Positions 1 through 21,913 of a stretch of DNA of 64,000 bases are shown here, in pieces. Where the stretch lies: the NCBI GenBank assembly GCA_964057225.1, contig OZ059898.1, positions 15,043,267 through 15,107,266 of the forward strand. Direction: 5' to 3'. This stretch comes from Auanema rhodensis. Lineage: Eukaryota; Nematoda; Chromadorea; Rhabditida; Rhabditidae. The translations under genes were made by a program, and so were the position numbers. The stretch's first letter is position 1. Every line of letters starts with the position of its first letter. A model generated the notes under the pieces. That model was not told the origin of the DNA. It worked only from the letters and a program-made list of their open reading frames with translations, and searched no databases.

Positions 1-34
1 GATGAATAAGCCAGTTTTCTTGACTGTCTTCTAG

Positions 35-115
35 AATTCTGTCTGGGTAGCCGCATCACACAGCATAGCGGACCAATTATCTCTCGAAACTGCATCCGTT
101 GTCTGCGGATGCTAA
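35..115 (+). CDS. Last coding exon of an unidentified gene (partial, enters from left edge)
   Basis: A pyrimidine-rich splice acceptor (tcttctag) ends at base 34. An open frame of 26 codons then runs to a TAA at 113-115. Codon use and base composition look coding and differ from the AT-rich 3' flank. The protein ends in Cys-Gly-Cys, the C-X-C form that is prenylated in many Rab GTPases, but the rest of the exon has no G-domain motif that I recognise, so this is only a hint. The upstream exons lie outside the window. It could also be a chance open frame. Confidence 0.4.
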   Translation, partial: NSVWVAASHSIADQLSLETASVVCGC

Positions 116-1097
116 GGCGGTCAGCTCAACCAAAAAACGTCTGCGATCACTGAACCTTCTGAATCTCAATATATCGCTAGAATGACGGCTATGTGATCTG
201 AATCATTCGTCATTCGGAAAGGGACGACCCGTCAGTTTTTCTTTTATGCTAGCATCTCTTCATCAAAATTTCCTGATTTAGAAGAGGAAAGTTTTGATTC
301 GTTGACCTTATAGATAGATCATTATACACTTTGAATTCGAAGCAATGTTACATCCTTAATACTTCAGATCTTGAAGTTCTAAAATGAGTTCGAGTTGTTT
401 CTCTTATGTCTTAACGCACGTTCAGTGCAACTCGACCGGAAATGGTAAGCATAAATTGCATGTCTTGCTTTGTAAAATAAACGAAAACAAAATTAAAAAA
501 AGCACTATTTACTTGGAGATGTCAATAAATCACAAGGATAATTTGCACGAAAGATATGAACTTCTGATAAACCCGTTGTAAATACTTATGTAAAAATCAC
601 AATTTTGTACATAACTGAATAATAGTTAAAATATAATAATAATAATAATAATAGTATAAAACATGCAATTTCTCAACCAATCAGACAAGAGAGAGGGAGA
701 ATGGAGCAATGAAAGAATGTCGTTAAAACGTTTTTTTTTTCAAAAAAAAAAATAGAAAGAGAGTGAGAGACATGGACAGTTGGGCAATTAAAACAAAAAT
801 ATAAATAAGTAAAACACCTCGTAGATGTGGATTCGTTTTTCTTCCAAATTTGTACACATACAAACAGACTAATAAAAGAGATAAAAAGAGATAAAAAGAA
901 AGAGAGAGGGGAAGGGAGAGAGAAACACATAATCAACTTAGGATAGGATAATTCAAAGATATAGCAATGGAAAGAAAAGTCTATCTTGAATTACTGATAA
1001 AACAAAAAAATTAAAAATTAAAATAATAAAATCTAGTTTGCTACTTCCTTATAACTTTTTCTCAAACACTATACACATATAAGCACCCACATATGGA
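116..1097. other. Convergent intergenic region
   Basis: This holds the presumed 3' UTR of the left-edge plus-strand gene and the 3' UTR of the minus-strand RabGAP gene. It becomes AT-rich after about base 250 and contains an (AAT)n run near 640-652 and GA-rich purine tracts near 895-925. I see no convincing coding exon here. Confidence 0.6.
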
Positions 1098-8313
<7,216 letters not shown>

Positions 8314-11300
8314 GTGAATAAAAAAGGGGTTAGTTTAACAGTTAATCCAGTTCCGAAATTGTTGCACTTCTCTAAAAAAAAAAAGAAATGTATTGAACAA
8401 AACACAACAACGATCGGCAAAAACAATAGAAAACCATGAAAATAAATACTTGAGATGTGTTATCAAGCGACAAAAGAAATGAAAATAAAAAGCAAGATAT
8501 ATACGACAATGAAAAGAACAAGTTTAAAAGAAATACTCAAAAATGACGAGGCATATACTAAAACTCAGTGGAGCCGAATCAATATGGAAAAATTGAGTAA
8601 ATTAGATGCTACATCGGATAAACAGAACAATGCAAGTTTTAAAGTTCAATTATAGCCGCTTAAGATTTTTCAGAAATGTATGAGAACAATAGACAACAAC
8701 TCTGTTGGCTAAGCTTTTTCTTTACTGTTCAACTATAAAAGTTTTTCTTTTCTTTAGAATTACAAAATAAATTGAATTAATTGTATTGAGGGAAAAAAAC
8801 ATAGAAAAAGGAAAAATATTTCTGCAAAAAATGACGCCAGATGGCCAGAAAGATTGAAAAGGACAGTTGAAACAACTTCTTCAGACGATATAATGGGTGA
8901 AAAAGGAAAGATTAGTCGACTCTTTAGGAAAAAAATAAATAATTAATGAATTCAATAAGTTTAAATGTAAAGTGCAACATAAGCAAGAGAACAACAGATG
9001 AGCTAGGAGCTCTGAACTAAGCCGGAAGTAATCCAATGGGGATTTTATTCAAAAAATTCTAATATGTATTTAAATTGAAAGAACAACATAAAAATCGAAA
9101 TACAATAAAAAAAATGAAATTTATACGTGTATACGTATAGAAGTATATATATATATATATATATATACTAACAGCTGCGCTCGGATCTAGCATATAGGGC
9201 CAAACCTTAGCTATGAAGCATCTGAGAATTGAATCGAAAAACTGCTGAGAAGGAAAACAGACATGGGGCTTAGTTGGGCGAATAGGAGCAAGGCTGCAAT
9301 GAGAAAACTTCATGAAAAGCTTCTATATATGAGAAATATGGCATAACCACGTCATGATAAAAGTAAGCAAACAGCAATAGAACCGAAATATTATTCAATT
9401 TCGTTATCGGTAGTGAATGTTTTGTATTTAAATATTAGATGAGAATCAATGATGATTGTTATCTTAAAAAAGTAAAAAATGCTTCTCATTTCGCGCATCA
9501 AATTAGTGCAAAAGGAAAAAAAAACATAGAGAATACTAGTTCGCTTTGGATGTGGGGCTATGCGAAGCAGACTAGAACACGCAAGCTAATTTAATGCCAA
9601 AGCAGAAAAAGAAGAGCAGTGTCTGGGATCCGCCTCTACATTTTCGATCAAATAAGGGCATTAAGTTTGACAATGAAGCTCATCAAACAACATTTTCACC
9701 TTATTTCGAATGAGCAACTTACTCGCTCTCTCCAAAAATAAGCGAAAAAAAACGAAAAATAGTTCAAAAACGTGGGACAACGTGGTTCAAATATGAAAGT
9801 GAAAAAGAAAACATAAATTTGGTGGTACACAGATATGCAATTATATCAAAACATGTATTTTTTTATAACATTCAGCAACAAAGAGAAGAATAGTACAATA
9901 AGCTTTAGAGACTTTGGATTAGAGAGTCGGAGTTGTTATTAATGTTAAAATGAGATGATTTCACAATAAACAAGAACGTAAATATAACACGAAATAATGA
10001 AATAGCGACAGCCTGGAGAGCTAGTGAGTATTCTGAGCACCACAAGCAAAATGCAAACGTGATTAATTGATTTCTTAGAAGTATAGAAACATCAGTAATA
10101 TGAAATTACGTTTTGATAAGTTGTAGTATTGGAGAATTATGCCACAAATGTGAAATCGTTCTCCATCAAGCTCGTGATACCATAGTTACTAACAAGAGAG
10201 AGGGAGAGGAAAAGAGAGTGAGCAGCAGCTTCTGATATTATGCTTTTTTTCGTGACAAACATGTTGTTTGATCACTAGTAAGATTCAATTCCATTAGAAC
10301 TAAATGAATAAGCTTCTCAAAACCAAAACTACAGAAAATGGTATAGAAGTGAATTACAGGTTAAATCGAGAAGACTATACGTTGCTAGTATTATGGAAGA
10401 AAACGAATGTTATAATAAATCAATGTTCGTCTGGCTGTACATGTGAAGATGTGTAAATACGATGCAAAGAAATTAAAACGCAAAATAATTTTAAACATTG
10501 TTTTGTTTATATTTAGATAATCTACAGAGCAAAATGAAGGTATAACTATAGCTTTTCATCTTGCTAAAGCACCACTACACTAAATGGAGCAAAATTTAAA
10601 CGGTTCTCATGATAAAGGAAGATGACATTTACTCAGTGGTAGTAATAAACTGAAAACAAAAATTAGAAATATTTTTAGAAATATGCTTTGGGATTAACAT
10701 TAAAAACAATGCTATGACATGGTATTATAACCCTTTTATAGAAATAAAAAAATAAGACCGTACCAGAGAAAACAAATGAAGTGAAATTAGTTATTGGGTG
10801 TATGAGAAAACATGGTTGCCACTAACAGCAGCAGCAAATATAATAACACATTAGTGCAAAAATCGGAAAATTCTATTTATAATAGTGATTAAATGGAATA
10901 ATTAAAGTAATTTGAAAAAAAAATAAAAATTTAGAAAAATAAACAAATAGAAAAAAACTCAGAATAGAGCGAACCAACCAGTTCATACACGTAGCAATTG
11001 AAAAATAACTGAGCGATTAAAAACAAAAAAAAAAAGAAAAAACACGGGCTACGTGAATACGTGGTAATTAGCATACCAAAATATGTAAATGAGTTATTTC
11101 CTGTTCAAATGTCATGCAGAATAAAAAATTTCAATTTAATTAAAAGGGATACACGAAAATAATAAAAAAATGTAGAATAATAAAATAGTGGGTGTAAATC
11201 ATTTGAATCGACATTTGATTTTTTTTTTGCGATCCGTACTACTGCGGGGTAACGACAACGGTGCGTTATGATGAGGCAGTTCAGCCGATTTGCCTGCCGA

Positions 11301-13923
11301 TTTGCAACAATTCGATATAACTAGACTACATATCAGAAAGATTGTTGGCTGAGGTAAGTTTTGTACTAACTTTATAAAAGTTTTTATGGGCAAAAGAAAA
11401 TATGGAAGCTCGTTAACTCGAATTTACTTTGAACGACAACGAAGAATCTACTTGTTGTGCTCAAAAAAATATTTGAAAAGGCAGGAATGAAAAGACACGA
11501 CTAACAGCGAGCATGAAAAAACAAACAATACGCAATGTCTCGTCCGCAGTTTTGATAGAGATTTTCTTTTTAGGCAGATGAAAAAGCTTCTGCATGTAGT
11601 TCAATAGCTGTTAGAAAAGCTCAGAATATAGATATCCAGTCCATTGTTTGAATAATAGATAGATCATATAGATTGAATGGTTTGTGAAATACTTGATTGG
11701 AATGCCTGAGACCTAGGATCATAGATGATGTCTTAATTTGGCAGTCATCCAAAATTCAAATGTGGAAGTTTTTAGATAGTGAGTACGTTGATCGGCACGC
11801 CGGTCGCGATTCCCCTTCTCTAAGGGAAAATAAGAGAAACAAAACCGGTTCCTGAGAAGAGGTGATCAAGAGAGGAGAACAGAGTGAGAGTGTTCTCTTC
11901 TTCTCTATCGCTCCTCCCTTCTGCACAATACTGCATGTCTGCATGAATGTGTGTGGGTGAGGGCAACGAGAAATAGATATGTATCCTTTCCTTTCATGCT
12001 GTAGAAGAAAGCAGAACGCAACGAGTGCAGAAAGTGGCTGAGATGTTTGAAGGGAAAGACTGGGAGTAGGATTGATAGAACGCTTAATCCGACTTCATGG
12101 CGATTGTCAACAGAAAAGAGCACGCTCTGAGTTCCAAAACACTGTCTCGTTCGAGTATAAGCATTTAAAAGTAGAAGCACGAACTAAGGGAGAAGCGAAA
12201 TGAGTCGAGAAAGGCAGAAATAATGCTTAAGAGCAAGAGATGAAAAGAAAGAAAGAGAAATAGAAAAAGAGCGAGGAGCAGTTTAAGCGGATAGACACGA
12301 TGATGAGAGAGACCAATTAGTTCACATGTTCTGCTTGCACAACCATTTATGGCAAGTGGATGTCGGGTCTTTTCTTCGTTTTCTAACAGCTCGTAGTCTT
12401 CCACAATTGACCGACATTTGGAATGAGGTGACCAATGTTGCTGTCAATTACATGCGAATACCCTCAAATTCGAAAGAAAAAAGTGTTAGTAAGGAACTGC
12501 TATACGATTGGAAATCATAACCACATGATATCTTCAATACGAAATTCGTTCCTTAAGATTACTAGTTCGAAGCTAAAGAAGCTGTCATATGAAAATGTTT
12601 TGCACGCTTGACTAGACCTGTAGCTTAAAACAGAATAGGCTGGTCAAGTTGTATGCGTTTTCTGAAAAGAAAAAACTAATTCGCTTTAGAGCAAAGAATA
12701 TCAAGAAATATGTCATTTTAACTGATGACAGAGACTAATAATCGTGCGATGTGCTAAGAAGATGGAAAGTTTATTTGCATATTTGGACTGTTCGCCTTCT
12801 AATGAGAAAGATTTAAATAGAGGGAGCAGTGAGAAGATGTGAAGAAGAATAAGAGGATGAGGACGAATAAGAGAAGGAGGAGGGTGAGGAGGTAACAGGA
12901 CTGAAAGATGAGGTTAGAGAGTAAGTGAGAGAGATCACAACTTGAAAAGAGAAAAATAGAAGGGAATGAAATAGAATGCGGAAATGGGCGATCTAAAGCT
13001 AGATGCTTGTGCTCCTTTCGGATATCTCACATCCATTTTGAGAGTCCTTCGAACAAGAGTGCTGAAAACTTGGGATACTAAACTGATGATGACTGATGTT
13101 AGAACTATATTTCAAACATTGACATCTTTAATTGTGCTGAAGCTACAGCTGAAATGAATCATTCGTTGCTCCACCTCGTGTTCTCTCTTTAACTTGTATA
13201 ACAAGTCTAAGTTGGCGAGAACATTCGGCGTAACTCAAAACTGCAATCGTCTCAAAATTTGTTTTCATAGATTCAAAAGCAGGAAGTTCGACGTCGTCAT
13301 TTCAACCGGAGAACAAAACGAACAGTCCGACTCTGAAACGGCAAGGTTCCAAAATTTCACTTGTGCAAACATGACAAATCATGAAGTTCCAGCAGACAAA
13401 GAATCACTTCCTGTGCTTATGTTGTGAATTTCGCCCTGAGCAGCTGTACCATCAGAAAAAACCCAAAACGTTTTTCTTCTATTAGGCTCTCTCATGGCTT
13501 TGCATGCCATTGAAGTGACATAGGAATTAGTGTCTGTATGTAAATTGTTTTTTCTAGCTAGCCGAATATGTCGCATTATATTAATCATTTGTCATATGTA
13601 TGTCTTTGGAAAAACGTTTTCAGATGAAAAAACGAAAGCGGCAATGATTAAAAGAACATATTTACTTAAGATGACGGAGAGGATGATGAAACAATGATAG
13701 CTTCTTGAAGTTCTTCTTAAGAAAAAAAATGAGAAATGAAGAATTTGATATGTATGCAAGTACCGGAAAACATGTCATAAAAGGCAATTAGATAGGCACA
13801 TTATATGAAATGAAATTTAAAGTTCAAGTAGAGTTAATTGAGAGTAAAACGGAGATCCAGCAGGTATGGAATCATGAGTAGAATTAGCACATTATGAACA
13901 TATGTGCAGTTTTAATATATAAA
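8314..13923. other. Large intergenic region upstream of the RabGAP gene
   Basis: These 5.6 kb are AT-rich with many A-runs and a (TA)n tract at 9144-9167. The segment from about 11750 to 13450 is less AT-rich and has several short open frames on both strands, none with a recognisable domain or a consistent exon chain. The part next to 8314 should hold the RabGAP promoter, and distal non-coding first exons are possible. No RNA gene was recognised. Confidence 0.6.
9144..9167. repeat. (TA)n microsatellite
   Basis: Uninterrupted TA dinucleotide run in intergenic DNA upstream of the RabGAP gene. Confidence 0.9.
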
Positions 13924-15646
13924 TTAAGCTTTTTTGGTGAAGAAAGAGCTGATTTTAGATTGTTGAGTAGCTGTTTTTGCTGCTTTAGGCTTCGTCAGCG
14001 TGGTCTGGAATTGAGGGTCACAAAAGAAGTAACATAACTCAGAGAGTACCTGATTGATTTTCTTGGGAGACAGTGGCTTAGCAACGGGAGTGTCTTCTTC
14101 GGGCTCAACAGATACCTCTTTAACAACCTCTTTTGTTACTGAACATGAAATTCTACATTTGAAAAACATTATGTAAGAAATACCAAGGAATCCTTCGTCA
14201 TCCATAAAGGTTTCATAGGTTTTCATCATCTTCTTTCTTTTTCCGGGAGCTTCAGCTACAAAATTCTTTCTCGCTAAAACAAATGATTCCACACAAGATT
14301 CCACAATATACTTACGAGATCGTCTAACAGGTGGCTTTTCTTCTTCTTCAGCTTCAGGTTCTTCTACTTTCGTAGAAGCTTTCTTAGGCTTCTTGTTTTC
14401 AGTGTTAGCCTTCTTCTTCGATTTCTTTACCGGGGAATCAACCTCCATGGATTCTGTCTCAGCTTCCTTTTCTGGAGAAGAAGCAGTTGCATCAAAAATA
14501 TCTTCTTTCACTGAATAACAAAATTAGGGAATTAGAAAATATTAGTCCAATCGAACAAAGTTTTTTTGATTCCTTCTTCCCCCCTCGTTGAGCAGGCTTT
14601 TCATTCTTTTCAGGAGTAGCTTCAGGCTCTTTTTTGGGCTCTTTAGGAGGTGGAGAACAGGAATCTTCATCGTCGATAATTATTTTGCGAGCTCTACGCC
14701 TAAAATAATAATATTTTGGAGCGGATTACATTGAAATTTATACTTCTGTCCAGCAGATGGAGAAGATGAGCTTTCTTTTTTCTCAGCAGAAGAAAAGGGG
14801 CTTTCTCTTACTACCTTCTTTGGAGAACTCTATAAAGATTTATATTTCAAAATGTCAAAGAACGTTAGCTACGTTTGGAGTTTTCTCTTTAGTGCAAGCT
14901 TTCTCAAACATTTTCTTCAAGTCAGGCTTCTTATCAGCTACAATGCTCTTCTTTGTGAGAGTAGGTTTTACTTGAACAGGCTGAAAGTAACAATTTACAT
15001 TGAATTCGTTGGAAAATCGCTGTAAAACCTTAGTTTCCATTGCTTTAGCAACAAGTTCAAGTTGTTCCTTATGTTCCATTTCCATCTTATTACGGAATGC
15101 TTCTATCTTCTTCGCTTTGATGGGGGCTCGCTCACTGTCGGAAAGAAAAAAATCTTTGTCTTCCATCATATCAGCAAGGAAAACAGCATATATATCCTTT
15201 AAATATGAAATGTCTGTGATCATTTAGAAAGTTAATCTAAGAACCTCAACATCTCTTGTTTGAAGACTAAAAATCTCAGTTGTAGAAATGGATTGGAAGT
15301 TACTTTTCTTCTCTTGAAGCTCAGATTCTTTAGCAAGAACAGTAGATTTACAATCGACTCCTGTAAAGTGTCCCAGGTTTATGAATAATTTCATTACTTC
15401 TATACAACCTTGTCTTTCCATTTCACCGGTGATTGAGTATATAGCCCATAATCCATTTTTACCCTTATTAGTATTATAGAAAGAAATTAAGGTTCTAAAA
15501 AGCAATTTCAGCTTATTCTAGAAACAAAATGGAAAAAACTACTCTTTAGCATCTTCAACTGGGACGTTTGAATGCCTGGATAGTGTTACAGCTGTGACGA
15601 TACGTTCTTCGTCGAACAGCATCATTTCCAAACGTTCAGTGTCCAT
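13924..15646 (-). CDS. POLD3: DNA polymerase delta subunit 3 (POLD3 / Cdc27 family)
   Basis: Accessory subunit that joins polymerase delta to PCNA during replication and repair. Exons (low to high): 13924-14004, 14050-14138, 14184-14273, 14316-14510, 14557-14699, 14744-14829, 14873-14980, 15029-15196, 15245-15517, 15560-15646; 439 aa (human 466). The N-terminal ~130 residues match the POLD3 winged-helix/adaptor region (for example LWAIYSITGE). A Lys/Glu/Pro-rich linker follows, with the conserved KRKKMM...DDEGFL segment. The protein ends in a canonical PCNA-interacting box, QSKISSFF (about residues 428-435). The first donor is placed after HSNVP because later GT sites would leave an impossible 25 nt intron. 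It lies 562 bp downstream of the PI4KB stop on the same strand, so joint transcription is possible but unproven. Confidence 0.92.
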
Positions 15647-16208
15647 CTTCAATATATTTTTTTGTCATGAAAAGAAGCTTAAAATCAAAAAAATAAAGCA
15701 TAATTAAAGGAAATCCCGTTTGTATAAATGGTAAAGACAAAGACTATTCGATTACATTCTTCATATATAGAATTCTATAGTTGGTTATTGGTAGACGAAA
15801 AAAAAAAGAAAAATACAATCTCTTCAACAATAAAGCTCTGAATATGCCCAATTTTCTGAGTTTTGGGTCATGAAATCCATGGATATTTAAAACTTACAAG
15901 AAATATGATCTACCGAGCAGTTTAGTGACCAGAATTTACAAAACAAACATCACTGGTGAGTAAGTAAAATAAGAAAATGAGCATTTATATTAGATAAATT
16001 AATGGCTATCCAAACTAAAGAAAATGAGTCAATTAAACTAAATCACAGAAAAAAAAACTAATCACAGAATTATACGACACAAAGACTGAAAAAGAAGTAA
16101 GATGACAGCAAGGCTTTTATGAAAGAGCATGGAGATTCCAAGAATCTATAAAGATGATTTGAACGATAAGCCTCAATACCCGTATTTTGAAAAAAAAGGA
16201 AAGAAAAA

Positions 16209-19868
<3,660 letters not shown>

Positions 19869-20962
19869 GCCCGATTATCAAGTCTATCGAAGGAAAATTC
19901 ATAAAACTCAGTTGGAAAGTATGAGAACCTGATTATAATCAGTACTCATCAAGAGATGAACCAATAGGACTGATAGTTAGTCCATAATACGACCTTGAGA
20001 TCTAAAATTTCCTTTGTAAAAGAAACAGAAAACAAAATAGAGAAAAAGATCAACCATAGCGCAAACAACAAAAATGAATAACATGAAGCTAATGGAAGCA
20101 GAATTTTCACAAAAATTTAAACTGCAATACACCATTTGTGAAGGAATTCTTAATACGTATAGTGTAATACTTTACAAAGGTTTTCTTTCGAAAAAGGGTA
20201 CAAAATATGAAAAAAAATCGAGTGTCTTAAGGATGGATGGGAATGCTTAAACGTATTCGGAGCTCAAAAACTGCACACATCGCGAAGGCGGCGATCGAAC
20301 AAACGTAAACATTAACGAGAACATCGATTATCATATTCGAATAATCTATAAATGGGAAATAATCTAATAATATAGCACGTATTGAAAAGAAATTAATAAA
20401 AATACGCGAAGCTTTAGCAAAACAGCTGACTGAGTAGGGCTCAACGCAAACTATGCATGACATTGTGGGCGGGGCTTTTTGATTGCATGATGTTTAGCTG
20501 AGAGGGAGGGGCATAGCAGGGAACTGCATACTTAAATGGAAGTCAGTCAGTGTGATAGATTATGCTGGAACTGACTGTAGAGTCGTTTTTTCGTTCCTGG
20601 GAAGTTTAGACTAGTTTGCCATGGAAAGGTCGCAAATAGTGTGGTGTGCGGAAGGGCAAGTCAGAGGGTGCACGATGAAAATCCGGTCCTCGAGGAGGGA
20701 AATACTAGCACTGTTTCATCTAGCTTCCTATTTCCCTCTAGACACACGTTGCGTTGGTTAGTGACGAGAGCAGTATGAGCAAACATTGAAATAAATGGTT
20801 CTGATGTGAGATTAGTTCGAAGACACCGACCAATATCTGTGTCAGCTGCAAGTGTCAGCCGAATTAGCCAATGTAGGGATTACGAGTACTTGTTTCACTA
20901 AATTTTTTTAATTTGCCGTTTAGTATCTATCTCAAACTCTCACTTTCACATTTCCTTTCTAG

Positions 20963-20992
20963 CCCCCCCCCCTCTCTCTCTCTCTCTTTCTT

Positions 20993-21025
<33 letters not shown>

Positions 21026-21032
21026 TTCTCTT
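20963..21032. repeat. Poly-C plus (CT)n/(TTTC)n array
   Basis: A run of ten C is followed directly by CT repeats and TTTC/TTTCTT units. A second CT block is at 21159-21200. Confidence 0.9.
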
Positions 21033-21642
21033 TTTATTTCCTTATTCTATTACTCTTCCAGCAGCTAGTTCCTCATACAATTGATATCACTCTTATCTTT
21101 CACCCTCTGAGTATTGCTTGTTGTTCATATACACATACATGGTTTCTTTGTTCACTTCCTCTCTCCTCTCTTTCTCTCTCTCTCTCCCTCTCTCCTTCTC
21201 TTTAAAAATTCTATTTCATCTCTCTATTCATCTTTCATTTCCTTCGTTTCTATCACGTGTTTCAATTTGTTCCTAATATTACGTCTTCTCTTCCTCTTTT
21301 TAGAATATTTTCCTGCGTTTGTTACAATTTTTCGTTTCTGATTTTGAAATGGACTTATCTTACTTTACAGGGAAGTATTTCCGGTCATTTTAAAAATAAA
21401 AAGAAGGAAAAGTTATTTGATGACTCACGACGAGTGTGAGCATTCGAAGAGGAGACACACATAATCTCACAAATAGGAAATATGAGTAACAATCTATAGA
21501 TGTTGCTACGAGTTTACAATAATAATTCAAGTTTTAATTGGAAATTTTATTTTATATATTTTATGAATTCCTTAATATAATATTTGAAATAGTTGGAGAT
21601 AGGAGCTTTTTGATAATTGATTTTTGAATAAAAAATTGTTCG

Positions 21643-21648
21643 TTTATT
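21643..21648 (-). promoter_or_regulatory. Poly(A) signal candidate for short K2P isoform
   Basis: AATAAA on the minus strand about 170 nt downstream of the TGA at 21818-21820. It supports use of the distal last exon. Confidence 0.4.
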
Positions 21649-21817
21649 TCAATCAGAGTTACACGTTCACATAATGTTTTCACATAAAAAATAAACATTT
21701 CATGAAATGTAAATTTTGAGATCATAGTTGAGCACACAAAATAGAGAGATAGATAGAAAAGAAAAGAAATATAGCAAAAACGAGAAGGAAAAGTAGAAAA
21801 ATAAGAAAAAAAGTTGG

Positions 21818-21913
21818 TCAAAATTTAAAAGATTTTGTCGGCAATGGCGTACGAGCTTTTCGCATTTTATTCTGCTGAACGACACGTCGAACCCGACGTT
21901 TTTGAATAAGTTC
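21818..21913 (-). CDS. Alternative basic C-terminal exon of the K2P channel
   Basis: An open 31-codon exon follows the acceptor tttgtttag and ends in TGA. It starts Glu-Leu-Ile-Gln-Lys in phase 0, like the Asp-Leu-Ile-Arg-Glu that opens the proximal last exon at 23024, so either joins the donor at 23281 without changing frame. This tail is strongly basic (about 11 Lys/Arg in 31), while the proximal 108-residue tail is acidic. It could instead belong to another gene, but no other minus-strand donor with the right phase was seen nearby. Confidence 0.55.
   Translation of the reverse strand, partial: ELIQKRRVRRVVQQNKMRKARTPLPTKSFKF

Larger units (their letters stand above)
19869..21817. other. 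Intergenic region between PI4KB and the K2P channel
   Basis: The 20460-20900 part has higher GC and includes a GC box (ggggcgg-type, 20467-20475) about 600 bp upstream of the PI4KB start, a plausible promoter. From 20940 to 21210 it is dominated by pyrimidine microsatellites. The segment near 21560-21817 is the probable 3' UTR of the short K2P isoform. I see no coding exon. Confidence 0.5.

Noticed and set aside
8455-8655. 66-codon Lys-rich frame upstream of the RabGAP gene
   Set aside because: Uses a non-ATG start, has the composition expected of A-rich DNA, and shows no splice context or motif.
12165-12404. Minus-strand frame with a coding-like start, upstream of the RabGAP gene
   Set aside because: The first ~30 codons look plausible, but there is no ATG, no consistent splice partner and a low-complexity tail.
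13194-13427. 77-codon plus-strand frame
   Set aside because: No ATG at its start, no recognisable domain and no neighbouring exons.
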